From Pseudomonas batumici (GTDB lineage Bacteria > Pseudomonadota > Gammaproteobacteria > Pseudomonadales > Pseudomonadaceae), in the NCBI RefSeq assembly GCF_000820515.1, contig NZ_JXDG01000012.1, forward strand, positions 124,001 to 188,000: DNA of 64,000 nt. Reading direction: 5' to 3'. The position numbers and the translations under genes are program-made. Shown here piece by piece: positions 1 through 8,083 of the stretch; within the stretch, counting starts at the first letter, position 1; the number at the start of each line of letters is the position of its first letter. The notes below the pieces were generated by a model, which saw nothing but the letters and a program-made list of their open reading frames with translations, ran no database searches and was not told where the DNA came from.

Positions 1-860
1 CGTGGTTTTCGGCTGGCGTTGCGGGCCCAGGCCACCAGGGCCTTGGTGGTCTCGACGCGGCTGGCGATCAGGCTGGCCTTGCGCGCGGGGTTCCAGGGGC
101 GACCGAGGATGGTTTCCCCCGCGAGATTGATCACCACGTCCACCGGTGTCTGGCGATGAAGTTGATCCAGGGTGGTGATGCAGCGTACGCGTCCTTGAAA
201 GAGGGCGGCGGCCTTGAGCGGGTCGCGTGCCAGTACCACGGGGACCTGTCCGGCGGCCAGCAGGCTGCGCACCAGCGCCTGGCCGATGAATCCGGTGCCG
301 CCGCTGATCAGGAAGGTCTGGGCTGGCGGGCCGAAGTCGAAGGCCGCTTGAGGTGCAGCGCGACTCAGGGCCCGGCTGGCAAAGCCGTCGCGGACACCGG
401 AGAGGGTGACGCCCACGGCCATCACGCTGAGTACGAGGCTCCATAGGCCCTGGGGTGTCCAGTGCAGGGCACTGGGGAGCGTCGCCCAGTCCAGTGAAAG
501 CTGGGCCAGCAGGCCGAACAGCACGCCCGCATTGATGGCCAGCACCGTGTGGGTGATGCGTTCACTGGGCGGCAAGCGGCGGCTGCGGTCTTCTTCGACG
601 AAGTCCATCAGGGTCAGCGTGATTTCGACCAGCACAATGGCCCAGAGCACCCCTAACCAGGCGCCACCCCAGGCAAACCACGCCAGGCCGCCGAACAGCA
701 CGCCGTAGAGCAGCGAGCGGATGGCGTGCAGCCGCAGCTCATAGGCGGCCGATGCCTGTTGGGGCAGGGCGCAGCGTAGTTCGTGATGGTAAATCACGTC
801 GAACGCGCCCATCAGGCCCTGGGCCACCAGCAGGGCCAGGATCGTTTCGTGAAGCGTCAT
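1..860 (-). CDS. TIGR01777-type SDR epimerase with N-terminal membrane region (3' end outside window)
   Basis: The reading frame opens at ATG 860 and is still open at the left edge, so about 286 N-terminal residues are visible. Residues 1 to about 160 are hydrophobic with several probable membrane helices. A Rossmann nucleotide-binding motif SGGTGFIG follows at 186-193, typical of extended short-chain dehydrogenases of the TIGR01777/YfcH group, and continues into a region with NLAGETI. The substrate of this family is unknown. The membrane part ahead of the epimerase domain is longer than in the cytosolic E. coli YfcH. The gene is divergent from prfB, with 189 bases between the starts. Family assignment is fairly sure; function is not. 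Confidence 0.8.
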   Translation of the reverse strand, partial: MTLHETILALLVAQGLMGAFDVIYHHELRCALPQQASAAYELRLHAIRSLLYGVLFGGLAWFAWGGAWLGVLWAIVLVEITLTLMDFVEEDRSRRLPPSERITHTVLAINAGVLFGLLAQLSLDWATLPSALHWTPQGLWSLVLSVMAVGVTLSGVRDGFASRALSRAAPQAAFDFGPPAQTFLISGGTGFIGQALVRSLLAAGQVPVVLARDPLKAAALFQGRVRCITTLDQLHRQTPVDVVINLAGETILGRPWNPARKASLIASRVETTKALVAWARNASRKP

Positions 861-1004
861 GCCAGCGTTCCTTGCGCAAATCTTCCTTTTTGGGGCGCAT
901 ACAATAACCGCCCATTCACGGTTTTTGGAGAATGGCTGTCCTTCCAGGCGTCACTTTATGCCTTCACCCCGCCAAGCGGGCTGCCGGGACGCGTACAAAC
1001 CGGT

Positions 1005-1010
1005 TATACT
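1005..1010 (+). promoter_or_regulatory. Candidate -10 box for prfB
   Basis: TATACT lies 40 bases before the prfB ATG, in the gap between the divergent SDR gene and prfB. A -35 box is not convincing (TGCCGG at 982-987). Sequence inspection only. Confidence 0.35.
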
Positions 1011-1049
1011 CGCCGGCTTTCAAAAGTTCACCGACGAGTGCTGCCCGCC

Positions 1050-2145
1050 ATGGAAATCAACCCGATCCTTAACAGTATCAAGGACCTGTCCGAGCGCTCC
1101 GAAACCATTCGGGGGTATCTTTGACTACGATCAAAAGCATGAGCGCCTGACCGAAGTCAATCGCGAGCTTGAAGATCCGTCTGTCTGGAACAACCCCGAA
1201 TACGCGCAGAACCTCGGCCGCGAGCGCTCCGCGCTGGCGCTGATCGTCGAGACCCTGGACGACATGTCCAGCGGCCTGGCCGACGCCCGCGACCTGCTGG
1301 AAATGGCCGCCGCCGAAGAAGACCAGGGCGCCGTCGATGACGTTGCCGCTGAAGTCGAACGCCTGCGCGAAGCCCTCGAGAAACTGGAATTCCGTCGCAT
1401 GTTCAGCGGCGAAATGGACCCGAACAACGCCTACCTGGATATCCAGGCCGGTTCCGGCGGCACCGAAGCCCAGGACTGGGCCAATATCCTGCTGCGCATG
1501 TACCTGCGCTGGGCCGACAAGCGCGGTTTCGACGCCACCATCATGGAACTGTCCGCCGGCGAAGTCGCCGGGATCAAGGGCGCCACCGTGCATATCAAGG
1601 GTGAGTACGTCTTCGGCTGGCTGCGCACCGAGATCGGCGTGCACCGTCTGGTGCGCAAGAGCCCGTTCGACTCCGGCAACCGTCGCCACACCTCGTTCTC
1701 GGCGGTTTTCGTATCCCCGGAAATCGACGACAACATCGAAATCGAAATCAACCCGGCAGACCTGCGGATCGACACCTATCGCTCCTCCGGTGCCGGTGGC
1801 CAGCACGTTAACACCACCGACTCGGCCGTACGGATCACCCACGTACCGACCAACACCGTGGTCAGCTGCCAGAACGAACGCTCCCAGCACGCGAACAAAG
1901 ACACCGCGATGAAAATGTTGCGGGCGCGCTTGTACGAACAGGAAGTGCAGAAGCGCAACGCCGCTTCCCAGGCCCTGGAAGACACCAAGTCGGATATCGG
2001 CTGGGGTCACCAGATCCGCTCCTACGTACTCGACGCCTCGCGGATCAAGGATCTGCGCACCAACATCGAACGCAGCGACTGCGACAAGGTGCTGGACGGC
2101 GATATCGACGAATACCTGGAAGCCAGCCTCAAGCAAGGGCTTTAA
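1050..2145 (+). CDS. prfB: Peptide chain release factor 2 (programmed +1 frameshift)
   Basis: RF2 recognises UGA and UAA stop codons and triggers hydrolysis of the finished peptide from the ribosome. The gene starts at ATG 1050 and reads 24 codons to an in-frame TGA at 1122-1124. A +1 slip on CTT then continues from GAC at 1123 to the TAA at 2143-2145, giving 364 residues. The slip site CGGGGGTATCTTTGAC holds the internal Shine-Dalgarno-like GGGGG, the slippery CTT and TGAC, as in E. coli. The stop-reading tripeptide SPF is at 204-206 and the catalytic GGQ at 249-251, almost the E. coli positions. lysS follows after 95 bases, as in many bacteria. The in-frame stop is regulatory, not damage. 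Confidence 0.97.
1110..1125 (+). promoter_or_regulatory. prfB +1 recoding site
   Basis: The 16-base segment CGGGGGTATCTTTGAC has the autoregulatory features known for RF2: a purine-rich ribosome-binding stretch three bases before the slippery CTT, followed by a weak TGA-C termination context. Low RF2 favours slippage and more RF2. Confidence 0.95.
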
Positions 2146-2240
2146 GGCACTGCGGCGGCGGCGCGCATCAAGGCGCGTCGCGGCCGTGAACCCCTGCCGA
2201 AGGCCGGGGGCAACGAACCTGTGATGGAAAATCTAAAGAC

Positions 2241-3743
2241 ATGAGCGACCTACAACTCGACCCGCAAGCCCTGCAACAGGAAGAAAACACCCTGATCGCC
2301 CTGCGCAAGGAAAAGCTGGCTGCCGAGCGCGCCAAGGGTCAGGCCTTCCCCAACGACTTCCGTCGCGACGCCTACTGCGAAGACTTGCAGAAACAGTACG
2401 CGGACAAGACCAAGGAAGAACTGGCAGAAGCGGCGATCCCGGTCAAGGTTGCCGGTCGCATCATGCTCAACCGTGGCTCCTTCATGGTGATCCAGGACAT
2501 GTCCGGGCGCATCCAGGTCTACGTCAACCGCAAGACCCTCTCGGAAGAGACCCTGGCCGCGGTGAAAACCTGGGACCTGGGCGACATCATTTCCGCCGAA
2601 GGTACCCTGGCCCGTTCCGGCAAGGGCGACCTGTACGTCGAAATGACCGACGTGCGCCTGCTGACCAAGTCCCTGCGCCCGCTGCCGGACAAGCACCACG
2701 GCCTGACCGACACCGAGCAGCGCTACCGCCAGCGCTACGTCGACCTGATCGTCAACGAAGAAGTGCGCCAGACCTTCCGCGTGCGTTCGCAGGTCATCGC
2801 GCATATCCGCAACTTCATGATGCAGCGCGATTTCATGGAAGTGGAAACGCCGATGCTGCAGACCATCCCTGGTGGCGCCGCGGCCAAGCCGTTCGAAACC
2901 CACCACAATGCGCTGGACATGGGCATGTACCTGCGCATCGCGCCGGAGCTGTACCTCAAGCGCCTGGTGGTTGGCGGCTTCGAGCGTGTGTTCGAGATCA
3001 ACCGCAACTTCCGTAACGAAGGTGTTTCGACCCGGCACAACCCCGAGTTCACCATGCTCGAGTTCTACCAGGCCTACGCCGACTATGAAGACAACATGGA
3101 CCTGACCGAAGAACTGTTCCGTGAACTGGCGCAAGCGGTTCTGGGCAGCACCGACGTGCCTTATGGCGACAAGGTGTTCCACTTCGGCGAGCCGTTCGCG
3201 CGCCTGTCGGTGTTCGACTCGATCCTCAAGTACAACCCGGAAATTTCCGCCGCCGACCTGCAGGACATCGACACCGCCCGCGCCATCGCCAAGAAGGCCG
3301 GTGCCAAGGTGCTCGGCTTCGAAGGCCTGGGCAAGCTGCAGGTGATGATTTTCGAAGAGCTGGTCGAGCACAAGCTGGAACAGCCGCACTTCATCACCCA
3401 GTACCCGTTCGAAGTGTCGCCGCTGGCGCGCCGCAACGACGAGAACCCGAACGTCACCGACCGTTTCGAGCTGTTCATCGGTGGCCGTGAAATCGCCAAC
3501 GCCTACTCCGAGCTGAACGATGCCGAAGACCAGGCCGAGCGCTTCAAGGCCCAGGTGGCGGACAAGGACGCCGGCGACGACGAGGCCATGCACTACGACG
3601 CCGACTTCGTGCGTGCGCTGGAGTACGGCATGCCGCCGACGGCGGGCGAGGGCATCGGTATCGACCGCCTGGTGATGCTGCTCACCAATGCGCCGTCGAT
3701 TCGCGATGTGATCCTCTTCCCGCACATGCGGCCACAAGCATAA
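2241..3743 (+). CDS. lysS: Lysyl-tRNA synthetase (class II)
   Basis: Charges tRNA-Lys with lysine using ATP in the cytoplasm. The 500-residue length is standard. An N-terminal OB-fold anticodon-binding domain occupies roughly residues 60-170. The class II core follows: motif 1 around [10 protein letters not shown], motif 2 [14 protein letters not shown], and motif 3 GEGIGIDR at 469-476, the ATP-binding arginine region. The ATG at 2241 begins MSDLQLD, a usual lysS start in pseudomonads. A strong terminator follows the stop, so the unit with prfB ends here. Confidence 0.97.
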   Translation: MSDLQLDPQALQQEENTLIALRKEKLAAERAKGQAFPNDFRRDAYCEDLQKQYADKTKEELAEAAIPVKVAGRIMLNRGSFMVIQDMSGRIQVYVNRKTLSEETLAAVKTWDLGDIISAEGTLARSGKGDLYVEMTDVRLLTKSLRPLPDKHHGLTDTEQRYRQRYVDLIVNEEVRQTFRVRSQVIAHIRNFMMQRDFMEVETPMLQTIPGGAAAKPFETHHNALDMGMYLRIAPELYLKRLVVGGFERVFEINRNFRNEGVSTRHNPEFTMLEFYQAYADYEDNMDLTEELFRELAQAVLGSTDVPYGDKVFHFGEPFARLSVFDSILKYNPEISAADLQDIDTARAIAKKAGAKVLGFEGLGKLQVMIFEELVEHKLEQPHFITQYPFEVSPLARRNDENPNVTDRFELFIGGREIANAYSELNDAEDQAERFKAQVADKDAGDDEAMHYDADFVRALEYGMPPTAGEGIGIDRLVMLLTNAPSIRDVILFPHMRPQA

Positions 3744-3756
3744 AACCGTTGTTGAA

Positions 3757-3784
3757 AAAGCCGCCCTCGCAAGGCGGCTTTTTT
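3757..3784 (+). terminator. Rho-independent terminator after lysS
   Basis: AAAGCCGCC and GGCGGCTTT form a 9-bp stem around a seven-base loop, followed by a T run, 14 bases after the lysS stop. Confidence 0.9.
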
Positions 3785-3836
3785 ATTGTCCGTTGGTACT
3801 GACGTTTCAAAAAATTACAAGAGAGGAAGACCGGTA

Positions 3837-4553
3837 GTGGAGCGTGCAATGGCGCAAAAGGGAGCAGCTGGCGTCGCCACTGCGGTGGCTGAAAGTGTCC
3901 AGTACCAGGGACGCAAGGCCAGCCGACAGGGTAGCGAGCAACGGAGACAGGAGATTCTCGACGCGGCCATGCGGATTGTCGTGCGCGATGGCGTGCGTGG
4001 TGTGCGCCATCGGGCGGTGGCCGCCGAGGCCGGGGTGCCGTTGTCGGCCACCACCTATTACTTCAAGGATATCGATGACCTGCTCACCGATACCTTCGCC
4101 CAGTATGTCGAGCGCAGTGCGGCCTACATGGCCAAGCTGTGGGCAAACACCGAGGGCGTATTGCGGGAAATGGTCGCCTACGGTGACGGCAGTGCGGCGT
4201 CGCGGTCCCAACTGGCCGACGATATTGCCCACATGGCCACCGACTATATCCTGCGACAACTGCACAACCGCCGTGAGTACCTGATGGCCGAACAGGCGTT
4301 TCGCCAAGAGGCGCTGCTCAATCCGCGCCTGGCGGCGTTGGTGCGTTCGCATCAGCAGATTCTCCTACAGGGGACGTGTCAGTTTTTCCATGTTCTGGGG
4401 TCCAAGGAGCCACAGCAGGATGGCAAAGTGTTGACGGCGATTATCGGACGGATGGAATATCAGGGGCTTCTCAACGACGACGAGGCCCAGGCTGAGCAGG
4501 ACATGCTGGGGATTGTCTCGCGTTACATGCATCTGGTGCTGGCGTCGGTCTAG
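3837..4553 (+). CDS. TetR-family transcriptional regulator
   Basis: A DNA-binding repressor-type protein of 238 residues. The N-terminal helix-turn-helix lies at about residues 38-85: EILDAAMRIVVRDG, then VRHRAVAAEAGVPLSATTYYF, a clear TetR signature. The rest is a helical ligand/dimer domain with no recognised ligand motif. I chose GTG 3837 because AGGA at 3824-3827 lies nine bases upstream. ATG 3849 is in frame but too far from that site, and TTG 3786 overlaps the terminator. A TetR gene sits at the same place after lysS in P. aeruginosa, from memory. The target is unknown and could be the following DUF1704 gene. Confidence 0.85.
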   Translation: MERAMAQKGAAGVATAVAESVQYQGRKASRQGSEQRRQEILDAAMRIVVRDGVRGVRHRAVAAEAGVPLSATTYYFKDIDDLLTDTFAQYVERSAAYMAKLWANTEGVLREMVAYGDGSAASRSQLADDIAHMATDYILRQLHNRREYLMAEQAFRQEALLNPRLAALVRSHQQILLQGTCQFFHVLGSKEPQQDGKVLTAIIGRMEYQGLLNDDEAQAEQDMLGIVSRYMHLVLASV

Positions 4554-4646
4554 GCGCTGTACGAAAACTGCCTGCGCGGCGAGTTCTCGTACAGACCCTA
4601 GGCTCTTTGCAGGGCGATCCAGCGCAGCCACCTTCAGGAGTCACCC

Positions 4647-5924
4647 TTGGACGATTACCAGCAGACGATACGCAGCCTCTCCGATCGCATTGTGCTGGCG
4701 CAGACACCGATTCGCGTGCTCGATGCGGTGAAGTGGGACGACAACATCCGCAAGGGTTTTCTCAAGGCCAAGGGCAAGGAAATGCCGGCGGTGGACCGCG
4801 ACTATTACACCTCGCGGCCCCTGTCGTTCGATTCCGCTGCGGTGAAGCTGGAGTTCCAGAACATCGAGCGCGATATCACCCGTCGGCTCGGCCAGTTCAA
4901 CCCGGTCGGGCAGATCATGCGGCGCATGTGCCGGGAGTACCGCCAGGTGGTGCGGATGCTCGAAGCCCGTGGCACCGCGGATTTCGGGCTGATTTCCCAG
5001 GAGCTGTACGGCGCCGCGTCGGATGCTTTCCACGCCGGTGATCCGACCCTGGCCGACCTCGGGCTGATGCTCTCCGATTACCTGAACAATATCGATATCC
5101 GCGGTGACCTCAAGGACGAACCCAAGACCCTCACCGCCAAGGAGGCGGTCGACCTGCTGCAGCACCGGTTGAACAAGGTGTTCGGCGAGGCCGAGGAAAC
5201 CATCCGGGTGTTCGAGTCCGATGGTATCGTCGCCGACGCGGCGGCGGGCGCCGACTACATCAAGATCCGCGCCGATGCGATGTTCAACTCGCGGGATGTG
5301 CGGGCGCTGGAGGTGCATGAGGGGCTGGTGCATGTCGGCACCACCCTCAACGGCTTGAACCAGCCGATCTGCACCTTCCTGTCCAAGGGCCCGCCCTCGT
5401 CGACGGTGACCCAGGAGGGCCTGGCGATCCTGATGGAAGTGATTGCCTTCGCCTCCTATCCCACCCGCTTGCGCAAGCTGACCAACCGCACCCGCGCCAT
5501 CGACATGGTGGAGCAGGGCGCGGATTTCCTGCAGGTGTTCGAATTCTTCCGCGAGCAGGGTTTCGAGATGGCGGAAAGCTACGGCAATGCCAGTCGGATC
5601 TTCCGTGGCTCGACGCCCACGGGGCTGCCATTCACCAAAGACTTGTCCTACCTCAAGGGCTTCATCATGGTTTACAACTATATTCAGTTGGCCGTGCGCA
5701 AGGGCAAGCTCGAACAGGTGCCGTTGCTGTTTTGCGGCAAGACCACCTTGGAAGATATGCGCACCCTGCGCCAGCTGGTGGATGAGGGCCTGGTGGTGCC
5801 GCCCAAGTACCTGCCGGAGCAGTTCCGCGACATGAATGCGCTGTCGGCCTGGATGTGCTTCAGCAACTTCCTGAATCACTTGAGCCTGGATCGGATCGAG
5901 GCGGATTACTCTAATATCCTGTGA
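4647..5924 (+). CDS. DUF1704 / QEGLA-motif protein, probable metallopeptidase
   Basis: A 425-residue protein of the family annotated as flavohemoglobin expression-modulating QEGLA motif protein (TIGR02421, DUF1704). The start is TTG 4647, with CAGGAG at 4635-4640 as ribosome site. Residues 224-229 are HEGLVH, an HExxxH zinc-type motif, and QEGLA is at 256-260. The eukaryotic member of this family, MATCAP, is a HExxxH metallopeptidase that removes tubulin tyrosine. A peptidase role for the bacterial protein is therefore a reasonable inference, but no bacterial substrate is known to me. No signal peptide or membrane segment is visible, so it is probably cytoplasmic. It lies downstream of a TetR gene and ends before a REP doublet. 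Confidence 0.85.
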   Translation: MDDYQQTIRSLSDRIVLAQTPIRVLDAVKWDDNIRKGFLKAKGKEMPAVDRDYYTSRPLSFDSAAVKLEFQNIERDITRRLGQFNPVGQIMRRMCREYRQVVRMLEARGTADFGLISQELYGAASDAFHAGDPTLADLGLMLSDYLNNIDIRGDLKDEPKTLTAKEAVDLLQHRLNKVFGEAEETIRVFESDGIVADAAAGADYIKIRADAMFNSRDVRALEVHEGLVHVGTTLNGLNQPICTFLSKGPPSSTVTQEGLAILMEVIAFASYPTRLRKLTNRTRAIDMVEQGADFLQVFEFFREQGFEMAESYGNASRIFRGSTPTGLPFTKDLSYLKGFIMVYNYIQLAVRKGKLEQVPLLFCGKTTLEDMRTLRQLVDEGLVVPPKYLPEQFRDMNALSAWMCFSNFLNHLSLDRIEADYSNIL

Positions 5925-5934
5925 CCGCTGACCC

Positions 5935-6050
5935 CTGTAGGAGCGAGCTTGCTCGCGATGGGCGTCAACGATAACGCGGGGCATCTGGTGCCCCGCGGTG
6001 TCTGTGCCTCCATCGCGAGCAATCGAGCGTCGACCGGCTGCTCCTACAGG
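5935..6050 (+). repeat. Inverted REP doublet (REPIN) 1
   Basis: Begins TGTAGGAGCGAGCTTGCTCG and ends with the inverted arm GCTCCTACAG. The right arm is interrupted by AATCGAGCGTCGACCGG (6021-6037), also seen in the doublet at 34369. It fills the gap between the DUF1704 gene and the hydrolase gene. Confidence 0.9.
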
Positions 6051-6095
6051 GTAGGGTAGTGGTGTTCTCTACATGTCTAGCGAGGCTTCAAACGG

Positions 6096-7010
6096 ATGAG
6101 AATCCTCGGCCTGTTGTGCCTGCTGCTGACCCTGAGCGGTTGCAGTTCCCTGCTGTTCTATCCCGATCCCGGTCTACCCTTCACCCCCGAGAAAGTCCAT
6201 CTCGAATACCGCGATGTCACCCTGACCACCGCCGACGGCCTGCGCCTGCGTGCCTGGTGGCTGCCGGTCAAGGCCGGTGTGGCGGTCAAGGGCACGGTGC
6301 TGCACCTGCATGGCAACGGTGGCAACCTGTCCACCCAGCTGGGTGGCAGTTGGTGGTTGCCGGCGCAGGGTTACCAGGTGCTGCTGCTCGACTATCGCGG
6401 CTATGGATTGTCCGAAGGCGACCCGAGCCTGCCGGAGGTTTATCAGGACCTGGATGCGGCGTTCGACTGGTTGCAAAAGGCCCCCGAAGTACAAGACAAG
6501 CCCCTGGTGGTCCTGGGGCAGAGCCTGGGTGGGGCGCTCATGGTGCATTACCTGGTGGAACGGCACCCAGAATACCAGCCGCGCCTCAAGGCCCTGGTGC
6601 TCGATGGCGTACCGGCCAGCTACCGTTCGGTGGGCCGTGACGCCCTCGGTTCGTCCTGGCTGACCTGGCCCCTGCAGATCCCGCTGTCCTGGCTGGTCCC
6701 CGATGGCGACAGCGCCATCAGGGCCATGCCGCGCCTGACCGGCGTGCCGAAACTGATCTTCCACAGCCTCGACGACCCGATCGTGCCGCTGGCCAATGGC
6801 ATCCAGCTGTACCAGGCGGCGCCACCGCCGCGGGTGTTGCAACTGACCCGTGGCGGTCATGTGCAGACCTTCGGCGACCCGGTCTGGCGCAAGGTGATGC
6901 TGCGTTATCTCGACGACCCGCAGCACTTCAACGGCCTGCGTCGCCTGGGCGAGATCCCGAATTATCCGCCTGTCCCGAATTCGAATGTTGAACCAGAGAG
7001 CCCGCAATGA
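6096..7010 (+). CDS. Alpha/beta hydrolase lipoprotein
   Basis: A predicted serine hydrolase of 304 residues anchored as a lipoprotein. The signal peptide ends in the lipobox LSGC with Cys16. Then come LHLHGNGGN (oxyanion region), the nucleophile elbow GQSLGG with Ser143, Asp226/Asp227 in HSLDDP and His255 in GGHVQTF, a complete catalytic triad. The residue after Cys16 is Ser, so outer-membrane sorting is likely. The substrate is unknown; esterase or peptidase are both possible. The stop overlaps the ATG of the next small gene (ATGA), so the two are co-translated. Confidence 0.85.
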   Translation: MRILGLLCLLLTLSGCSSLLFYPDPGLPFTPEKVHLEYRDVTLTTADGLRLRAWWLPVKAGVAVKGTVLHLHGNGGNLSTQLGGSWWLPAQGYQVLLLDYRGYGLSEGDPSLPEVYQDLDAAFDWLQKAPEVQDKPLVVLGQSLGGALMVHYLVERHPEYQPRLKALVLDGVPASYRSVGRDALGSSWLTWPLQIPLSWLVPDGDSAIRAMPRLTGVPKLIFHSLDDPIVPLANGIQLYQAAPPPRVLQLTRGGHVQTFGDPVWRKVMLRYLDDPQHFNGLRRLGEIPNYPPVPNSNVEPESPQ

Positions 7011-7333
7011 CTGAAGAACGTAACGCCATTCCCCTGATCATCACCGGTATCTGCAGCATCATCGGTACGGTGGGGTGCCTGTGGTACTACGGCTACCTGC
7101 ATTTCGCAACGCCTGCGGATGCGCTGCTGCTGAACGAGTTCACCATGCTCAAGACGGTGCCGGGGGAGGACTACAAGGTCTCGCTGGAGCCGGCGGCGCA
7201 AACGGCGCAATGCGTCGATGGCGTGCTGGTGCTGTTCGACACGGAACAGAAAGGCCTCACCGGCGTGCTGGTGAACAGCAAGAAGCAGGCGGTGCGCTGC
7301 ATGGGGCAGGAAACGCCGCAGCTTTTGCAGTAA
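7007..7333 (+). CDS. Small membrane-anchored hypothetical protein
   Basis: 108 residues. The N-terminus (about 8-32, IPLIITGICSIIGTVGCLWY) is one hydrophobic helix, followed by a soluble, probably periplasmic, part with two cysteines (in QCVD and RCMG) that could form a disulfide. No family is recognised. It overlaps the upstream hydrolase gene by four bases, which suggests a shared function or complex. A conserved small gene is found at this place in other pseudomonads, from memory. Confidence 0.75.
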   Translation: MTEERNAIPLIITGICSIIGTVGCLWYYGYLHFATPADALLLNEFTMLKTVPGEDYKVSLEPAAQTAQCVDGVLVLFDTEQKGLTGVLVNSKKQAVRCMGQETPQLLQ

Positions 7334-7390
7334 CCCCCGTCGACCGCCGCTCCGGGTGTGGCAGCCCGATACTTTGGCGTTACGCAAAAT

Positions 7391-7475
7391 TGTAGGAGCC
7401 GGCTTGCTGGCGATGACGCCCGCAAGAGCGATGCAAGGCTCAAGGGCCTCATCGCCAGCAAGCCGGCTCCTACAG
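7391..7475 (+). repeat. REP doublet 2
   Basis: TGTAGGAGCCGGCTTGCTGG with its inverted partner ending GGCTCCTACA. It lies between converging genes. Confidence 0.9.
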
Positions 7476-7518
7476 ACCGTCGTTGCAGGCGCTATCCATG
7501 AGGGAGCTGCATGGACCC

Positions 7519-7860
7519 TCAGTGTTTCGGCTTGTCCTGGGAGGCCAGGTCATGCAGGTGTCGTCGCGACAACGACAGGAAGCGCGGCGTCGGCCCGACG
7601 TCTTCGTAGAGTGGATCGCCTTCCTCGTCGGTAGCCACCACCTGCGCGCCCTGGACATAGGGGAAACTGGCTTCCAGTTCCTCCAGTGCCGCGCCGATCA
7701 ACTCGCCGAGCAGTTCTTCCGGGCGCCGCTTGGGGTACATGTCGATTACCGCCGCCAGGCGCGCCGCGGCTTCCACATCCAGATGAATGGCATAGCCGGT
7801 GTCGGTCAGCCGACCTTTGGCGTTTTCTTCCCAGTGCTGGGCAAGCTCACGGATTTTCAT
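7519..7860 (-). CDS. Conserved hypothetical protein
   Basis: 113 residues starting MKIRELAQHW at ATG 7860, preceded by GAGGTC as ribosome site. The longer in-frame start lacks such a site. The N-terminal half reads like a small helical or ribbon-helix type fold (RLTDTGYAIHLDVEAAARLAAV...YPKRRPEELLGELIGAALEELE). The C-terminus is acidic and unstructured-looking. Similar Pseudomonas proteins have been called pilin assembly protein, a label I cannot support from the sequence. It stands alone, divergent from ppc. Confidence 0.75.
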   Translation of the reverse strand: MKIRELAQHWEENAKGRLTDTGYAIHLDVEAAARLAAVIDMYPKRRPEELLGELIGAALEELEASFPYVQGAQVVATDEEGDPLYEDVGPTPRFLSLSRRHLHDLASQDKPKH

Positions 7861-8083
7861 ATCGACCTCAATTCGCACCCCGTTGATGGCGGGTATTGAT
7901 GAGTGACCGGCCTGTACCGGCGATAAAGCCCTCGCGAGGCTTATTATCAGACTAGCCCTGGGCGACGAGGTTCCGCGCGGTTTTTTGCCGGGCATCAATA
8001 ATTCGCTCGGCTTGTAAGCCTTCGTCGCCGTGGTGCACTCTTGAGCCCGTGAGCCGTCTCAGCATCCTCTGGAGAGTCTGTCG

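Noticed and set aside
1050..2145. prfB as a pseudogene because of its in-frame TGA
   Set aside because: The stop lies in the known recoding element and the rest of the protein is intact.
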